18,993 bases of DNA from Rickettsiales bacterium (GCA_947424995.1 CANDYO010000017.1:1-18993), one strand, 5' to 3'. Shown: positions 1 to 8,396, numbered from the stretch's first letter. Notes: a model not told the origin generated them from the letters alone. Made by a program: numbers and translations.

Positions 1-2
1 TA

Positions 3-212
3 GACAGCAATGCATATTATATAGATGATTCTATGAAATATGTAGCAAAGTTTTTATCGAATTTTTGCGTTGGGTCAGTGAATTATAATGAATTATCTAA
101 TGATGGAAGAGAAAAAATAGATTCAATTTATACTTGTAAAGAAATATCTATACAAAAGGCAATTCAAGTATCAGGATGTATAGCAACTCAAAATGAAGGA
201 GATGACTTATGA
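3..212 (+). CDS. C-terminal end of an unidentified protein (truncated by window edge)
   Basis: An open frame runs from the window edge to TGA at 210-212 and encodes about 69 residues ending in ...NEGDDL. It contains three cysteines and no motif that I recognise. The gene starts outside the window, so its length and family cannot be judged. Its stop lies 6 bp from the stop of the convergent ankyrin gene, so the two genes are tail to tail with no room for a separate terminator. It belongs to the putative integrated element that ends near 3875. Confidence 0.5.
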   Translation, partial: DSNAYYIDDSMKYVAKFLSNFCVGSVNYNELSNDGREKIDSIYTCKEISIQKAIQVSGCIATQNEGDDL

Positions 213-218
213 TTAATA

Positions 219-1445
219 TCAATAAATATACTCAATATATGTATTGTTTTCAAAACAGCATCCACTCATACCTGAGTTTATATAAGTTTCCGTAGTTTTA
301 TTAAAATAATGCTCATTACCTATTACATTGCAGAGCATTAATTCACCGTGAATATAATTTTCTAAAACTTCTTTAACATTTTCGCTTTTAGCATATTTTA
401 TATAGTCGTGCACCTCGTTCTGTGAATAACTTCCACTACATAATATTAATAAGCTAATATCGATTTTATCCTCATTACTAATATAAGGAGCGCGTATAAG
501 ATCTTCTAAAATACTAGCATCATTAATTCTTGTAGATACATCAGCGCCGTGCAGAATTAAGCTCTTTATTACATTGCTATTAGTTCCAAAATTAATTGCA
601 GCGGATAAAGGGCTGTTATTATCAAATAAAAAATTTAGATTTGCATGATGCTCAATCAAAAACGTTGCCGTAATATATTGTCTACCTAAAATTGCATACA
701 TCAAAACAGGCGCAGATGATTTAAATTGATAATTTACGTCTACTCCATGAGAGACCAAACACGGCAAGACACCTGACATAGTAAATTTATCATAATAACC
801 ATATTCTAAAATATTAGTGGGAATATTCGCTCCAGATTCTATAAGCTTCTCTATGTTTGGAAGATAATTATTCCTAACTGCCAAAGCTAACACAGGTTTA
901 TTATAGCATTGTTGAGTTAAGTTTGCCTGATGGTCTAAGGCTATTTTTAGCATAGCATCGTGATTACTATTGACTGCTAAGCATAATAAGTTGTTATAGA
1001 AAACTTGATTAGCTAGCTCAGGATGAAGATATATATATTTATTAAGTAAGTGAGCATGCCCTCCATGCAACAGCTCTTCTAGAGCATTTCCATGATTATA
1101 AGCACCTCTTTTTACCAAAACAGCGAAAGCTTCTTCATTTCCCTGAACTATAGCAGCATTGTAGATATCAATATTAGATGTACCAGCAAAATAGTCGTAA
1201 ACTGACAAAAATGCATTTCCTATAGTTACATTTTCTTTGCTTTCCAGGCTAGTTTCTTTATGCCAAACTTCAACAGCGTTTTTAATTGCTAAGTTATTAC
1301 TGTTTTTAGAGTAAGAGTAATAATTATCAACATAAAATCCATATTTAGAAGTGCCAAACAACTGAAATGAAGCCATATTAATTAACTTACAAAGGCCTTC
1401 TACTTTGCTTCTTGCACTTTCTAATATAAATAATGACAATTCCAT
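219..1445 (-). CDS. Degenerate ankyrin-repeat protein, 408 aa
   Basis: This 408-residue protein has roughly six weak ankyrin-like repeats, at about residues 93-113, 151-175, 183-207, 215-239, 246-270 and 277-303. They are recognisable from patterns such as LAV-N-...-L..HGADV and LIESGANI. Ankyrin repeats mediate protein binding, and in intracellular bacteria such proteins are often host-directed effectors; a function here is inference. I see no signal peptide, membrane segment or catalytic motif. The start at 1445 is supported by an SD-like GAAGGTAA about 8 bases upstream; M24 is a possible internal alternative. The gene lies downstream of the rhuM-fic gene on the same strand, with a 74-bp gap, inside the putative integrated element, so it is probably element cargo. 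Confidence 0.75.
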   Translation of the reverse strand: MELSLFILESARSKVEGLCKLINMASFQLFGTSKYGFYVDNYYSYSKNSNNLAIKNAVEVWHKETSLESKENVTIGNAFLSVYDYFAGTSNIDIYNAAIVQGNEEAFAVLVKRGAYNHGNALEELLHGGHAHLLNKYIYLHPELANQVFYNNLLCLAVNSNHDAMLKIALDHQANLTQQCYNKPVLALAVRNNYLPNIEKLIESGANIPTNILEYGYYDKFTMSGVLPCLVSHGVDVNYQFKSSAPVLMYAILGRQYITATFLIEHHANLNFLFDNNSPLSAAINFGTNSNVIKSLILHGADVSTRINDASILEDLIRAPYISNEDKIDISLLILCSGSYSQNEVHDYIKYAKSENVKEVLENYIHGELMLCNVIGNEHYFNKTTETYINSGMSGCCFENNTYIEYIY

Positions 1446-1519
1446 AATAAAATTACCTTCATAACTCGTTAGATGAATCGCTTTGTAAGCCTGTGGCTTT
1501 GCACAAAATCCATCTATTC

Positions 1520-2500
1520 CTATATTAACAATCGCATTATCAATTGTATAATTAGATCCTTATGTACAGGATTACTTTCTGCAATGAGCAGTGCCATAGC
1601 AATCAAATGGTTATTTTCTGGTATAGCTTGTTTTAATCCAGCTTTATGCAAATACATCAAAAATAATAAACAACCAATCCGCTTGTTACCATCACTAAAC
1701 GGATGATCTTTTATGGTAAAATATAATAAATGAGCTGCTCTTTCAATATGAGTTTTATATAATGGCACGCTATCAAATGTTTGATTTAAACTACCTAGAA
1801 TACCATCTAATTGATGATCTTTAAGATTGCCAAATAAGGAAGATGCTTCTTGCTTTTGCATAAGATCTGTTTTTAATTGATTTATTGCTATAATCACTTC
1901 ATCTAGTTCAAATTCAATAAAATTATCTTGGTTCGTACTTTCTTCATATAGTCTATCTTCGTCATAGCGCAGCAGAGTATCCCAAGTTTTATGATATTGG
2001 CTGATGATATTTAAAACTTCTTGACCAATATCACTAACTAATTCTTGCTGTAATAATGTATGAGATAATAACTCTAAAGATTGTTGTAGTTCTTTGATTT
2101 TTAAGTCATTCAATACCGATCTATTAATCGTATAGCCTTTCTGTAAATGCTCTTTTAGGATTTTTGAAGACCATTGTCTAAATTGCGTTCCTCGTTTTGA
2201 ATTAACTCTATAACCAATAGAAATAATGCTATCTAGATTAAAATACTCAATTTGACGACTAACTTCATGTCCACCCTCAACTTGAACTGTTGCAAAAAAT
2301 GCAACAGTTGAGTCTCTATCTAATTCGCCTTCATGAAATATATTCTTCAAATGCCTAGAAATAACTGATTTATCTCTATCAAAGAGTTCGGCAATCTGGT
2401 TTAAAGAAAGCCATAAATTTTCATCAATGAGCTTAACTTCAACATTGATATTACCTTCTTCATTTTGGTATATAATAATATTCTGATTATTGTCTATCAT
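1520..2500 (-). CDS. RhuM-family protein with C-terminal Fic/Doc domain, 326 aa
   Basis: The N-terminal half (about residues 9-125) matches the RhuM virulence-protein family: WLSLNQIAELF, then DKSVISRHLKNIF and the GYRVNSKRGTQFRQW segment. The C-terminal part (about 195-326) is a Fic/Doc domain with the active-site motif HPFSDGNKR at 266-274 and catalytic His266. Fic/Doc enzymes transfer AMP or phosphate to protein hydroxyls. Lysine at motif position 8 replaces the glycine of classical AMPylating Fic proteins, as in the EF-Tu kinase Doc, so the chemistry cannot be assumed. I found no clear [ST]xxxE[GN] inhibitory helix and no adjacent antitoxin gene. The start is set by a strong SD (AAGGAGG) inside the last codons of the integrase. 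The start codon follows the integrase stop after one base, which implies translational coupling. The gene may act in element maintenance or host manipulation. Confidence 0.9.
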   Translation of the reverse strand: MIDNNQNIIIYQNEEGNINVEVKLIDENLWLSLNQIAELFDRDKSVISRHLKNIFHEGELDRDSTVAFFATVQVEGGHEVSRQIEYFNLDSIISIGYRVNSKRGTQFRQWSSKILKEHLQKGYTINRSVLNDLKIKELQQSLELLSHTLLQQELVSDIGQEVLNIISQYHKTWDTLLRYDEDRLYEESTNQDNFIEFELDEVIIAINQLKTDLMQKQEASSLFGNLKDHQLDGILGSLNQTFDSVPLYKTHIERAAHLLYFTIKDHPFSDGNKRIGCLLFLMYLHKAGLKQAIPENNHLIAMALLIAESNPVHKDLIIQLIMRLLI

Positions 2501-2501
2501 T

Positions 2502-3659
2502 TTATAGCCTCCTTGCTTTTTCCATTAACATTTTACCATGTCCCTCAAGCGCATTTCTCACATCATCTTGAGCAAATCTTGCATATACTGCAGTTGTACT
2601 TTGATTAGAGTGATTCAATACTTTTCCAATCAAATGTAAGCTGTTACCAGATTGCGCTAGCCACGAACCAACAGTTCGGCGTAAATCATGTAACCTCACA
2701 TCTTCAAGCCTAGCTGCTTTTCTAATCCTAAGCCATGGTTTAGATATATTGACCATATGTTTGCCTTTAATACTTCCAGGAATTATATACGGATTCTCTT
2801 CAAGTCTTGGTACTCTGCTGAGTAAATCAATAGCTGCTTCACTTAATGGAACATAGTGAACTCTTCCTGCCTTAGTATCGTTTAAACGAAGCTCTTTACG
2901 CTCAAAATCTATATCAGTCCATTTAGCTGTTAATAGTTCAGACTTGCGCACGCCAGTAAGAAGATACAGCCAAATCGCAATTCTAGCATAAAGATTTTGT
3001 TCTTGATCAACTGCTTCAATAAGCTGAGGGAGTTCATTATGCGTTAACCAACGATCACGTTTTTCTTCCTTAAAAAGTTTTATTCCTTTAGCTGGATTGC
3101 TATTAGAATGATCTAAATAATTCCACTCCTTAGCAATCTCAAACATTTTTGATAATAATCGTATAGTGCGATTTGCTTCATAAGGAGCTCTTGCTCCCAT
3201 TATATTGTGAATACTTAAAATATCATTTCTAGTAATAGACTGGATTTTTCTCTTACTTAAAGTTGGTAAAATATTTTTTTCAAGCCTTCGTTGATCTTCT
3301 GACCAAGATTTTTTATGTTTCTTAGCATAGTTTTCCATATATAAATTTGCAAACTCAGTCATGCTCAAAGTTTTAGATTTCTTTTGTTTGTCAAGGCCGG
3401 GATCTTTGCCTTGAATTATTTCAACAAGCTTTACTTTAGCGATGTTTTTTGCCTCATCTAGGGTAAGAGAGCCATAACTACCAATAACCATTAGCTTTTT
3501 TTGCCCCATCACTCGATAAGAAAGTACAAAAGATTTTTTTCCACCTGAATAAAGCCTAATGCCAAATCCTGAGAGTTCACTATCCCACCTAACATCCCAA
3601 TCTTTTGCTGGAGATAGGCTATCAATCACTCTTTTAGTAAGTTTTATTGTACTGCTCAT
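2502..3659 (-). CDS. P4-type tyrosine integrase, 385 aa
   Basis: This is a site-specific tyrosine recombinase of the P4 integrase type. An N-terminal arm-binding domain (about residues 5-90, GFGIRLYSGGKKSFVLSYR) is followed by a core-binding domain (about 95-180) and a catalytic domain (about 200-375). The full catalytic set is visible: Arg238 in TGVRKSE, Lys263 in the beta hairpin, His324 and Arg327 in HDLRR, His350 in LNHSN, and nucleophile Tyr359 in AVYARF. Length and layout are normal, so the enzyme looks intact. Start 3659 has the SD GAGGAG and a good upstream promoter. The gene lies about 170 bp from a tRNA-Arg 3' fragment, the usual target of this family, and is co-transcribed with rhuM-fic. 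Its role should be integration and excision of the element to its left. Confidence 0.97.
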   Translation of the reverse strand: MSSTIKLTKRVIDSLSPAKDWDVRWDSELSGFGIRLYSGGKKSFVLSYRVMGQKKLMVIGSYGSLTLDEAKNIAKVKLVEIIQGKDPGLDKQKKSKTLSMTEFANLYMENYAKKHKKSWSEDQRRLEKNILPTLSKRKIQSITRNDILSIHNIMGARAPYEANRTIRLLSKMFEIAKEWNYLDHSNSNPAKGIKLFKEEKRDRWLTHNELPQLIEAVDQEQNLYARIAIWLYLLTGVRKSELLTAKWTDIDFERKELRLNDTKAGRVHYVPLSEAAIDLLSRVPRLEENPYIIPGSIKGKHMVNISKPWLRIRKAARLEDVRLHDLRRTVGSWLAQSGNSLHLIGKVLNHSNQSTTAVYARFAQDDVRNALEGHGKMLMEKARRL

Positions 3660-3690
3660 ATATTTCTCCTCGAACCACTGACGTCAAAAA

Positions 3691-3710
3691 AAGTGACCAA
3701 TAAGTGACCA
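3691..3710. repeat. 11-bp-phased direct repeats between integrase and attachment site
   Basis: Two perfect copies of AAGTGACCA start at 3691 and 3702, so they are spaced by exactly 11 bp, about one helical turn. They lie between the integrase start and the tRNA fragment, and just downstream of the predicted integrase transcription start. They could be arm-type sites for the integrase or an operator for integrase control. The repeat is seen directly; the role is inferred. Confidence 0.6.
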
Positions 3711-3731
3711 CAAAAGATGATCTCAGATGAT

Positions 3732-3759
3732 ATTCTACGATAATAAAGAAAAATGTCAA
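3732..3759 (-). promoter_or_regulatory. Promoter for the integrase/rhuM-fic operon
   Basis: On the minus strand there is a consensus -35 TTGACA (3759-3754), a 16-base spacer, and a -10 TAGAAT (3737-3732, five of six consensus bases). Transcription should start near 3725, which gives a leader of about 65 bases that contains the 11-bp-phased repeats. Confidence 0.6.
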
Positions 3760-3828
3760 TAGCTTAAACTCAAGGAAAAACAAGGGTTTCATGGTACGTA
3801 ATGTTTTTTGATGATAGCGCGAAGCACC

Positions 3829-3875
3829 GATTTCTAATCTGTGGGTCGGGAGTTCGAGTCTCTTAGGGCGCGCCA
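3829..3875 (+). other. Attachment site: 3' fragment of tRNA-Arg(TCT)
   Basis: The segment reads as the anticodon-to-CCA part of a tRNA. It has the loop TTTCTAA with anticodon TCT at 3833-3835, a T-arm with loop TTCGAGT (3852-3858), the acceptor 3' strand AGGGCGC (3865-3871), discriminator G and encoded CCA (3873-3875). The matching 5' acceptor strand GCGCCCT and a normal D-arm are absent upstream, so this is not a working tRNA gene. A 3' tRNA fragment beside a P4-type integrase is the standard mark of an integrated element. Since the fragment points rightward and the integrase is to its left, this is read as the right junction. Confidence 0.85.
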
Positions 3876-4081
3876 AAAAAACCAAGGGTTACAGCAGGTA
3901 GCCGGAATCTCTCAAAGATTTATGTTCTACAGTTTTGATGCAATAATCGTAGACCATAGCTCTATGGATGGAGAACACTTTTCTTGGATTGTTAATATAT
4001 TAAATATTGCTGACAAAATAATTTAGCTATATAAGAATAGATAAATCGGCTGTATTCCATGCTTATACTTCACTCAAGTAA
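3876..4081. other. Decayed chromosomal DNA right of the attachment site
   Basis: No intact gene is supported here. The frame on the plus strand that runs out of the tRNA fragment to 4026 is an artefact in its first part. Its last residues (a hydrophobic strand AIIVD, then SSMDG) faintly resemble a response-regulator receiver active site, so a gene remnant is possible. The resemblance is weak. I see no RNA gene. Confidence 0.3.
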
Positions 4082-4142
4082 AAAAAACCGGTATTAATTA
4101 TAGGCATGATTTGGTTAGTCTTTATCGCTAGTTATTCTAAAA
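4082..4142 (+). pseudogene. Remnant of the 3' end of a LuxR-type regulator gene
   Basis: This 61-bp stretch matches 9584-9644, the last codons of the intact LuxR-type gene, with a single changed codon: TAG at 4129-4131 replaces the GAA at 9631-9633. It encodes KTGINYRHDLVSLYR, then the stop, then LF and the original TAA. Similarity ends abruptly upstream inside an A-run, so only the tail of a second copy remains. It marks duplication of the regulator, or recombination between two copies, with the large ankyrin gene now between them. Confidence 0.85.
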
Positions 4143-4160
4143 CCTAGGTATTTTTCCTCA

Positions 4161-4188
4161 TTGTTAAAAAAGTAGCTTCAAGTATACT
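4161..4188 (+). promoter_or_regulatory. Promoter for the large ankyrin gene
   Basis: TTGTTA (4161-4166), a 16-base spacer, and TATACT (4183-4188, five of six -10 bases) lie 42 bp upstream of the ankyrin start codon. The predicted leader is about 35 bases long. The match is good, but the DNA is AT-rich, so chance matches are common. Confidence 0.5.
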
Positions 4189-4229
4189 GCCTGAATATCA
4201 ATTTATTAATTTTAAATTCTAGTTTTCTT

Positions 4230-7200
4230 ATGGCTACCGTACATCAAATAAAAAATAAAATATTACTAAACAGATTGTTAAAACTACAATTTTCAGCAGA
4301 AGAAATCAAAAATTTAGATTGGAAAGAGTTTTTTTTATATTCTAATGCAGCCTTACACTATGAACATTCGCCATCCGCAGCTATAGAATATGCTCTTACA
4401 CAAGATAGTAGAATATTTGCTCAAGTTATCAAAGCTATCGAAGCCGATAAGAAATATAATGCTTTAGAAGCATTTAATACTCATTATCAAAATAGCATTC
4501 ATTTAGCCATCAAATCTAATAATTTAGAATATGTTAGGACAATCGTTAATTTAGCTATCAAAACAAATAACATCGATCAGATGCTTTTGCTAAGGGATGA
4601 TGATGGTAATAATCCTCTACATTTAGCAGCGTTAGCTAAAGACCCTCAAATTAGTGAAGAGATGTTTATTATCGCTAGCTCATCTTCCCACGCGCACTAT
4701 ATGTTTTCACAAGTAAATAATGAAAGCAATAACCCTATGCAACTACTTACTCAAGAAAACAAAGTGGAGTTGATACCTGATAGATTCTTAAAAAACCCTT
4801 TTTTTGAGTGTCTAATAAATGCTAATAATGAAGGCGATACTTTAATTGCTCAATTTATTGCTTTGAAGGCGGTACATCAGGTAATGACCATTTTACAAAA
4901 CTTGGATAAAAAACTTTTACAAAACTTGGATAAAAAACATTATAATTCTTGCATTAAGTCTATATTGAGCGCAACTAACCATGAAGGTAAAAAAATATAT
5001 CATATTGCTATGGAATCTGGTGAACCTCTACTTATAGAAACTATAGCCAATTTAGCTAATCAGGCAGAGCTCACATTCATTAAAAATAAAGAATATAATA
5101 ATGAATTACATCAAGCATTATTAGAGAAGCAATATGATAGATTTACTCTTGCTCAGTTTAATCATGATTTGTATAAGTCTGAGAATCTAGAGGGGCTTAA
5201 TCTATTACAGCTAGCATGTAAACTCGGTGATTTTATAGCTATAAAAGCTATAATTAGATCAATCCCAGCAAATCAACGAGTTGCATATGTCAATGTCAAA
5301 AATATCGAACATGGCAACACTGCACTTCACATAGGAGCTCTAGAATTTAATAAGCTTAAGAAGAATGCATTGGAGAACAAGGATAAAATTGAAGCTTATA
5401 AAAACATAGCAAAAACGTTATTATCTCATGTTGCCAAAGTTTCTATAACAAATTATCAAGGACAAACAGCTTTAGTGCTTTGCAAAGAACTTCAAGGGGT
5501 GATGGATGAACTAGAAACAAACTTAAGAACAGATCTAACGACTGATCCAAACCGAATGATTAATAATAATAATTTCATAAATCATCTATTAGCACAACAA
5601 TTTTCAGCCCATCAAATTAAAATTTCATCAACATGGATGGATATTAATCAACCATTCTTCCCTTTACGTCATGATATTTATGATCTAGCTCAATTTAATT
5701 CTAAATATAACATTCCTGGTTTAGCTGGACCAGCAGCAAGTGAGGCGCTTATGTTATGGAAATGTCATTTTCGGGGAAAATCACAATCTGGTGATGAGTG
5801 GGGTGAAATGGCACTTGATGGCGTCGATCACTCTACTTCCCTTAAGCAACAGCTTCAAGAACAAGAAACTCAAGAAGAGCTACAAGCGCAATATGAAAAA
5901 GAACGAAATGAGCGTAATGAACTTTTTAAGAAGGTCATGGGTAATGAAGAGGAATCTAGTGTTATCGCTGAAAAGGAAATTATTAATAATCCTGAATCAA
6001 TGAATAATTATGCACTGGAGTATGGAGGTGAGGAAACAGAGAAACTTACAATTAAGTTGATTGATTATACAGCAAGAATGTTACCTTTATTAAAGTATAC
6101 TTTTGTTGGAAAAGCTAATTTTGAAATTCCAAGAACAAATATTCCACCAATTATTGCAGAAGAAGCAACCGAAGCTTTTAAAACACTAGCTAAAGCAATT
6201 GATGAAGGCGATGTCACTGTTATATCAAATTTCCCTACAAGCTTTATTAAATTGGTTGAAAGCAGATATCCTACAAAATTTTTATATCCTGTTCTTAAAG
6301 CTAAAAAAGTAGAAGTCCTTGAAGCTGTTATTAGTAAGTTTCCTTTCTTAATTAACTATCAGTCGCCTTCAAAAGAGACTCTATTACATCTAGCGGCTAA
6401 TTTTGATTTTGCAGATGCTATTCCAGTATTGTTAAAAGCTGAACCAATGCTAATAAATATGCAATCTAGCGCTAAAGATACGGTCTTGCAATCTGGAGTT
6501 AGAAAAGGTAATCAAAATACTGTTAATATACTGCTGGTAGCAGGAGCTTCTACTGAAATAAAAGACGCTAATAAAATGAACGCTTTTCAGTTAGCCATTT
6601 CCCTCGGTAAACTTGATGTCGCTGAAATATTGATCAATGCTGGGTTAAATGCAAAACATACAGATAATTTGCGTTTTGTTATTGAGCAAAATGATATACC
6701 TGCCCTTCAATTGCTTCTTAAGGCAAAAATTAATACTAAAGGAAATAATTATGATCACAGTAGTAAGAAGATAAGTGCTTTTCAGTTAGCCATTATTCTA
6801 GAGAAGTTTGATATTGCTAAAATTTTATTAAAAAATAATCAAAATTTAGTAACAAAAGATGATTGGGAATTTGTTATTGAGCGCAATGCTATAAAGGGCG
6901 CTGAATTACTTCTGGAAGAAGGTATTAATAAAGATATCGATAATTTTAATCTAGCTATTGATTCTGATAGCGTTGATATCGCTAGTACTATATTAGATAA
7001 GCATAAGCACCTGGTTCCTAGTAAGTTACCTTATTTACATTATGCTATTCAAAAAAATGCTGTAAAAGTTGTTAGGTTATTTCTAGAAAGAAACATTGTT
7101 GATGTTAAGGAAGAAAACGCTGAGGGTCTAAATGCTTTTCATATAGCTATTAAACACGCTTTCCAATTTTATTTTAGATATAATTATCCGCTATCTACTA

Positions 7201-8396
7201 TTGAATTTTTATTGAGATACGATCAAACTCTAATAAATATTCCAACTAAATGCGGAATTACCCCTTTTGTTCTTGCGCTTGATAATAAGTATCCTAAGGA
7301 TTATCATGCACAGTCCATTGCTAATTTCCTTATTGCCAATGGAGCTAACACTAAAATAACAACAGAGCATGGTCACCAAACCGTTATGCTGGCATTTTCT
7401 ACTGATAATAAGAAAGTTATCAAAGCTGTATTAAAAGACAATCCAGAGTATATAAATATTCTACGTTTAGGATATATCATTAAGTCTTATGGGTATAAAA
7501 CAACTGCCGCTCAGGAAATTTGGACTGCTATTAAAAAAAATGTGGTAGCTACACTAACTCCAGGTAAAACACTAGGAGCTCCGATATTTGGTGAAGAGGC
7601 TGCAAACAATCATCCTGCAATACAAGCTATAAAAGTCGCTGCTGAACAAAAAGCAGCTCCCAATACAAAAAGTTTTTTTGGTGGTGCAGAGGTTCAGGTA
7701 TCATCTTATACTGGCGCTAAATTATTGGTTACTCCACCGATAAAAATGATGATTGATCACATTAGTGGAGAAAATAGTAATAAGACTACAGTAAGCTATT
7801 TCTTGGATATTGCTAATATAGCAGATTGCACTTTTAGATTGGGTGCTCTAAAATTATTACCACCTAATATGCAGCAAACACATAAAATTTTTATTATCAA
7901 TGCTGCAGGAAATTTAGTAATACATGCTATTCATGAAATACAAAGTAATATATTTTCTCTTAAATATTTAGTAGATGCTGCTTATGCATTATTCATTACT
8001 ACATCAACAAACATCCTTGTTTCTGAGCTTACAGGAAGTATTTTTGGAGTCAAACTCACACCTACTATGTCTAATTCTATGTTAAAAAATGTTGCAGATG
8101 GAGTATTATTAGCCGTTTATGGTGATGTATTTTTGCTGTTGTATACGATAGGAAATAAGATAGGAAATAAATTATTTGAGAGTGATCAGAAGGAAGATAC
8201 CCATAATGTAATGCCAGAAGTGGATAAGGCAATGTTAGAGATGAAGATGAAAATGTCAAAGATGAATCCATCTGATAATAAGGCAATGTTAAAGACGGGT
8301 ATGGAAACGTCAAAGACGCATTCACATACCCATACTGTAATAGTTAGCGGAGAAGTTAATCAGGATGATGATGATTATAATGATTATAATGTTTAG
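4230..8396 (+). CDS. Giant ankyrin-repeat protein with C-terminal hydrophobic segments, 1388 aa
   Basis: This is a 1388-residue protein with scattered ankyrin repeats in two blocks. The first is at about residues 85-430 (GNNPLHLAALAKD, GNTALHIGALE, GQTALVLCKE) and the second at about 655-1075 (ETLLHLAANFDF, NAFQLAISLGKLDVAEILINAG and others). Between them are a non-ankyrin segment (about 440-535) and a glutamine/glutamate-rich probable coiled coil (about 536-575). Near the C-terminus are hydrophobic stretches (about 1217-1233, 1247-1265 and 1288-1307) that could span or insert in a membrane. A Lys/Met-rich repeat, an HSHTHT stretch and an acidic end follow. I see no enzyme domain or signal peptide. 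A secreted, membrane-associated scaffold or effector is plausible but inferred. No clear SD precedes ATG 4230; the promoter at 4161-4188 supports this start. Confidence 0.9.
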   Translation: MATVHQIKNKILLNRLLKLQFSAEEIKNLDWKEFFLYSNAALHYEHSPSAAIEYALTQDSRIFAQVIKAIEADKKYNALEAFNTHYQNSIHLAIKSNNLEYVRTIVNLAIKTNNIDQMLLLRDDDGNNPLHLAALAKDPQISEEMFIIASSSSHAHYMFSQVNNESNNPMQLLTQENKVELIPDRFLKNPFFECLINANNEGDTLIAQFIALKAVHQVMTILQNLDKKLLQNLDKKHYNSCIKSILSATNHEGKKIYHIAMESGEPLLIETIANLANQAELTFIKNKEYNNELHQALLEKQYDRFTLAQFNHDLYKSENLEGLNLLQLACKLGDFIAIKAIIRSIPANQRVAYVNVKNIEHGNTALHIGALEFNKLKKNALENKDKIEAYKNIAKTLLSHVAKVSITNYQGQTALVLCKELQGVMDELETNLRTDLTTDPNRMINNNNFINHLLAQQFSAHQIKISSTWMDINQPFFPLRHDIYDLAQFNSKYNIPGLAGPAASEALMLWKCHFRGKSQSGDEWGEMALDGVDHSTSLKQQLQEQETQEELQAQYEKERNERNELFKKVMGNEEESSVIAEKEIINNPESMNNYALEYGGEETEKLTIKLIDYTARMLPLLKYTFVGKANFEIPRTNIPPIIAEEATEAFKTLAKAIDEGDVTVISNFPTSFIKLVESRYPTKFLYPVLKAKKVEVLEAVISKFPFLINYQSPSKETLLHLAANFDFADAIPVLLKAEPMLINMQSSAKDTVLQSGVRKGNQNTVNILLVAGASTEIKDANKMNAFQLAISLGKLDVAEILINAGLNAKHTDNLRFVIEQNDIPALQLLLKAKINTKGNNYDHSSKKISAFQLAIILEKFDIAKILLKNNQNLVTKDDWEFVIERNAIKGAELLLEEGINKDIDNFNLAIDSDSVDIASTILDKHKHLVPSKLPYLHYAIQKNAVKVVRLFLERNIVDVKEENAEGLNAFHIAIKHAFQFYFRYNYPLSTIEFLLRYDQTLINIPTKCGITPFVLALDNKYPKDYHAQSIANFLIANGANTKITTEHGHQTVMLAFSTDNKKVIKAVLKDNPEYINILRLGYIIKSYGYKTTAAQEIWTAIKKNVVATLTPGKTLGAPIFGEEAANNHPAIQAIKVAAEQKAAPNTKSFFGGAEVQVSSYTGAKLLVTPPIKMMIDHISGENSNKTTVSYFLDIANIADCTFRLGALKLLPPNMQQTHKIFIINAAGNLVIHAIHEIQSNIFSLKYLVDAAYALFITTSTNILVSELTGSIFGVKLTPTMSNSMLKNVADGVLLAVYGDVFLLLYTIGNKIGNKLFESDQKEDTHNVMPEVDKAMLEMKMKMSKMNPSDNKAMLKTGMETSKTHSHTHTVIVSGEVNQDDDDYNDYNV
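4893..4938 (+). repeat. 24-bp tandem duplication inside the ankyrin gene
   Basis: Copies start at 4893 and 4917 with an exact period of 24 bp and are identical over 22 bp. The duplication is in frame and gives two consecutive LQNLDKK peptides at residues 222-236. The near identity suggests recent slippage. Confidence 0.9.
6582..6971 (+). repeat. 195-bp in-frame tandem duplication of an ankyrin module
   Basis: Two units of 195 bp (65 residues) begin at 6582 and 6777, and both open with the same 18 bases encoding AFQLAI. Later landmarks repeat in register: FVIEQND against FVIERNA, and LQLLLKAKIN against AELLLEEGIN. Divergence is much greater than in the 24-bp repeat, so this duplication is older. 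Confidence 0.8.
8224..8331 (+). repeat. 54-bp tandem duplication in the C-terminal tail of the ankyrin protein
   Basis: Two 54-bp units begin at 8224 and 8278 with an identical first 14 bases. They encode 18-residue units that start KAMLEMKMKMSK and KAMLKTGMETSK. The second unit has diverged into the HSHTHT segment. Confidence 0.8.

Noticed and set aside
1487..1499. Small hairpin AAGCC-TGT-GGCTT between the ankyrin and rhuM-fic genes as a terminator
   Set aside because: Only a 5-bp stem with no T-tract on either strand, so it is not convincing.
1473..1706. Plus-strand open frame of 77 codons antisense to the Fic domain
   Set aside because: It lies opposite a well-supported Fic/Doc coding region and its product matches nothing.
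3800..3875. Intact tRNA-Arg gene
   Set aside because: No 5' acceptor strand GCGCCCT and no proper D-arm precede the anticodon arm, whose stem also has a mismatch.
3634..3885. Minus-strand open frame through the tRNA fragment into the integrase start
   Set aside because: Its beginning is the reverse translation of a tRNA, a common false gene, and it overlaps the integrase promoter and leader.
3841..4026. Plus-strand open frame starting inside the tRNA fragment
   Set aside because: The first residues (GREFESLRA) are the known artefact of reading through a tRNA T-arm. Only a weak receiver-like remnant remains in its tail.
5740..6003. 87-codon plus-strand frame inside the giant ankyrin gene
   Set aside because: Out-of-frame shadow of the lysine/glutamate-rich coiled-coil region.
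8077..8325. Minus-strand frame with repeated Ser-Leu-Thr-Leu-Pro-Tyr peptides
   Set aside because: The repetitive look is only the antisense reading of the 54-bp tandem duplication in the ankyrin gene.
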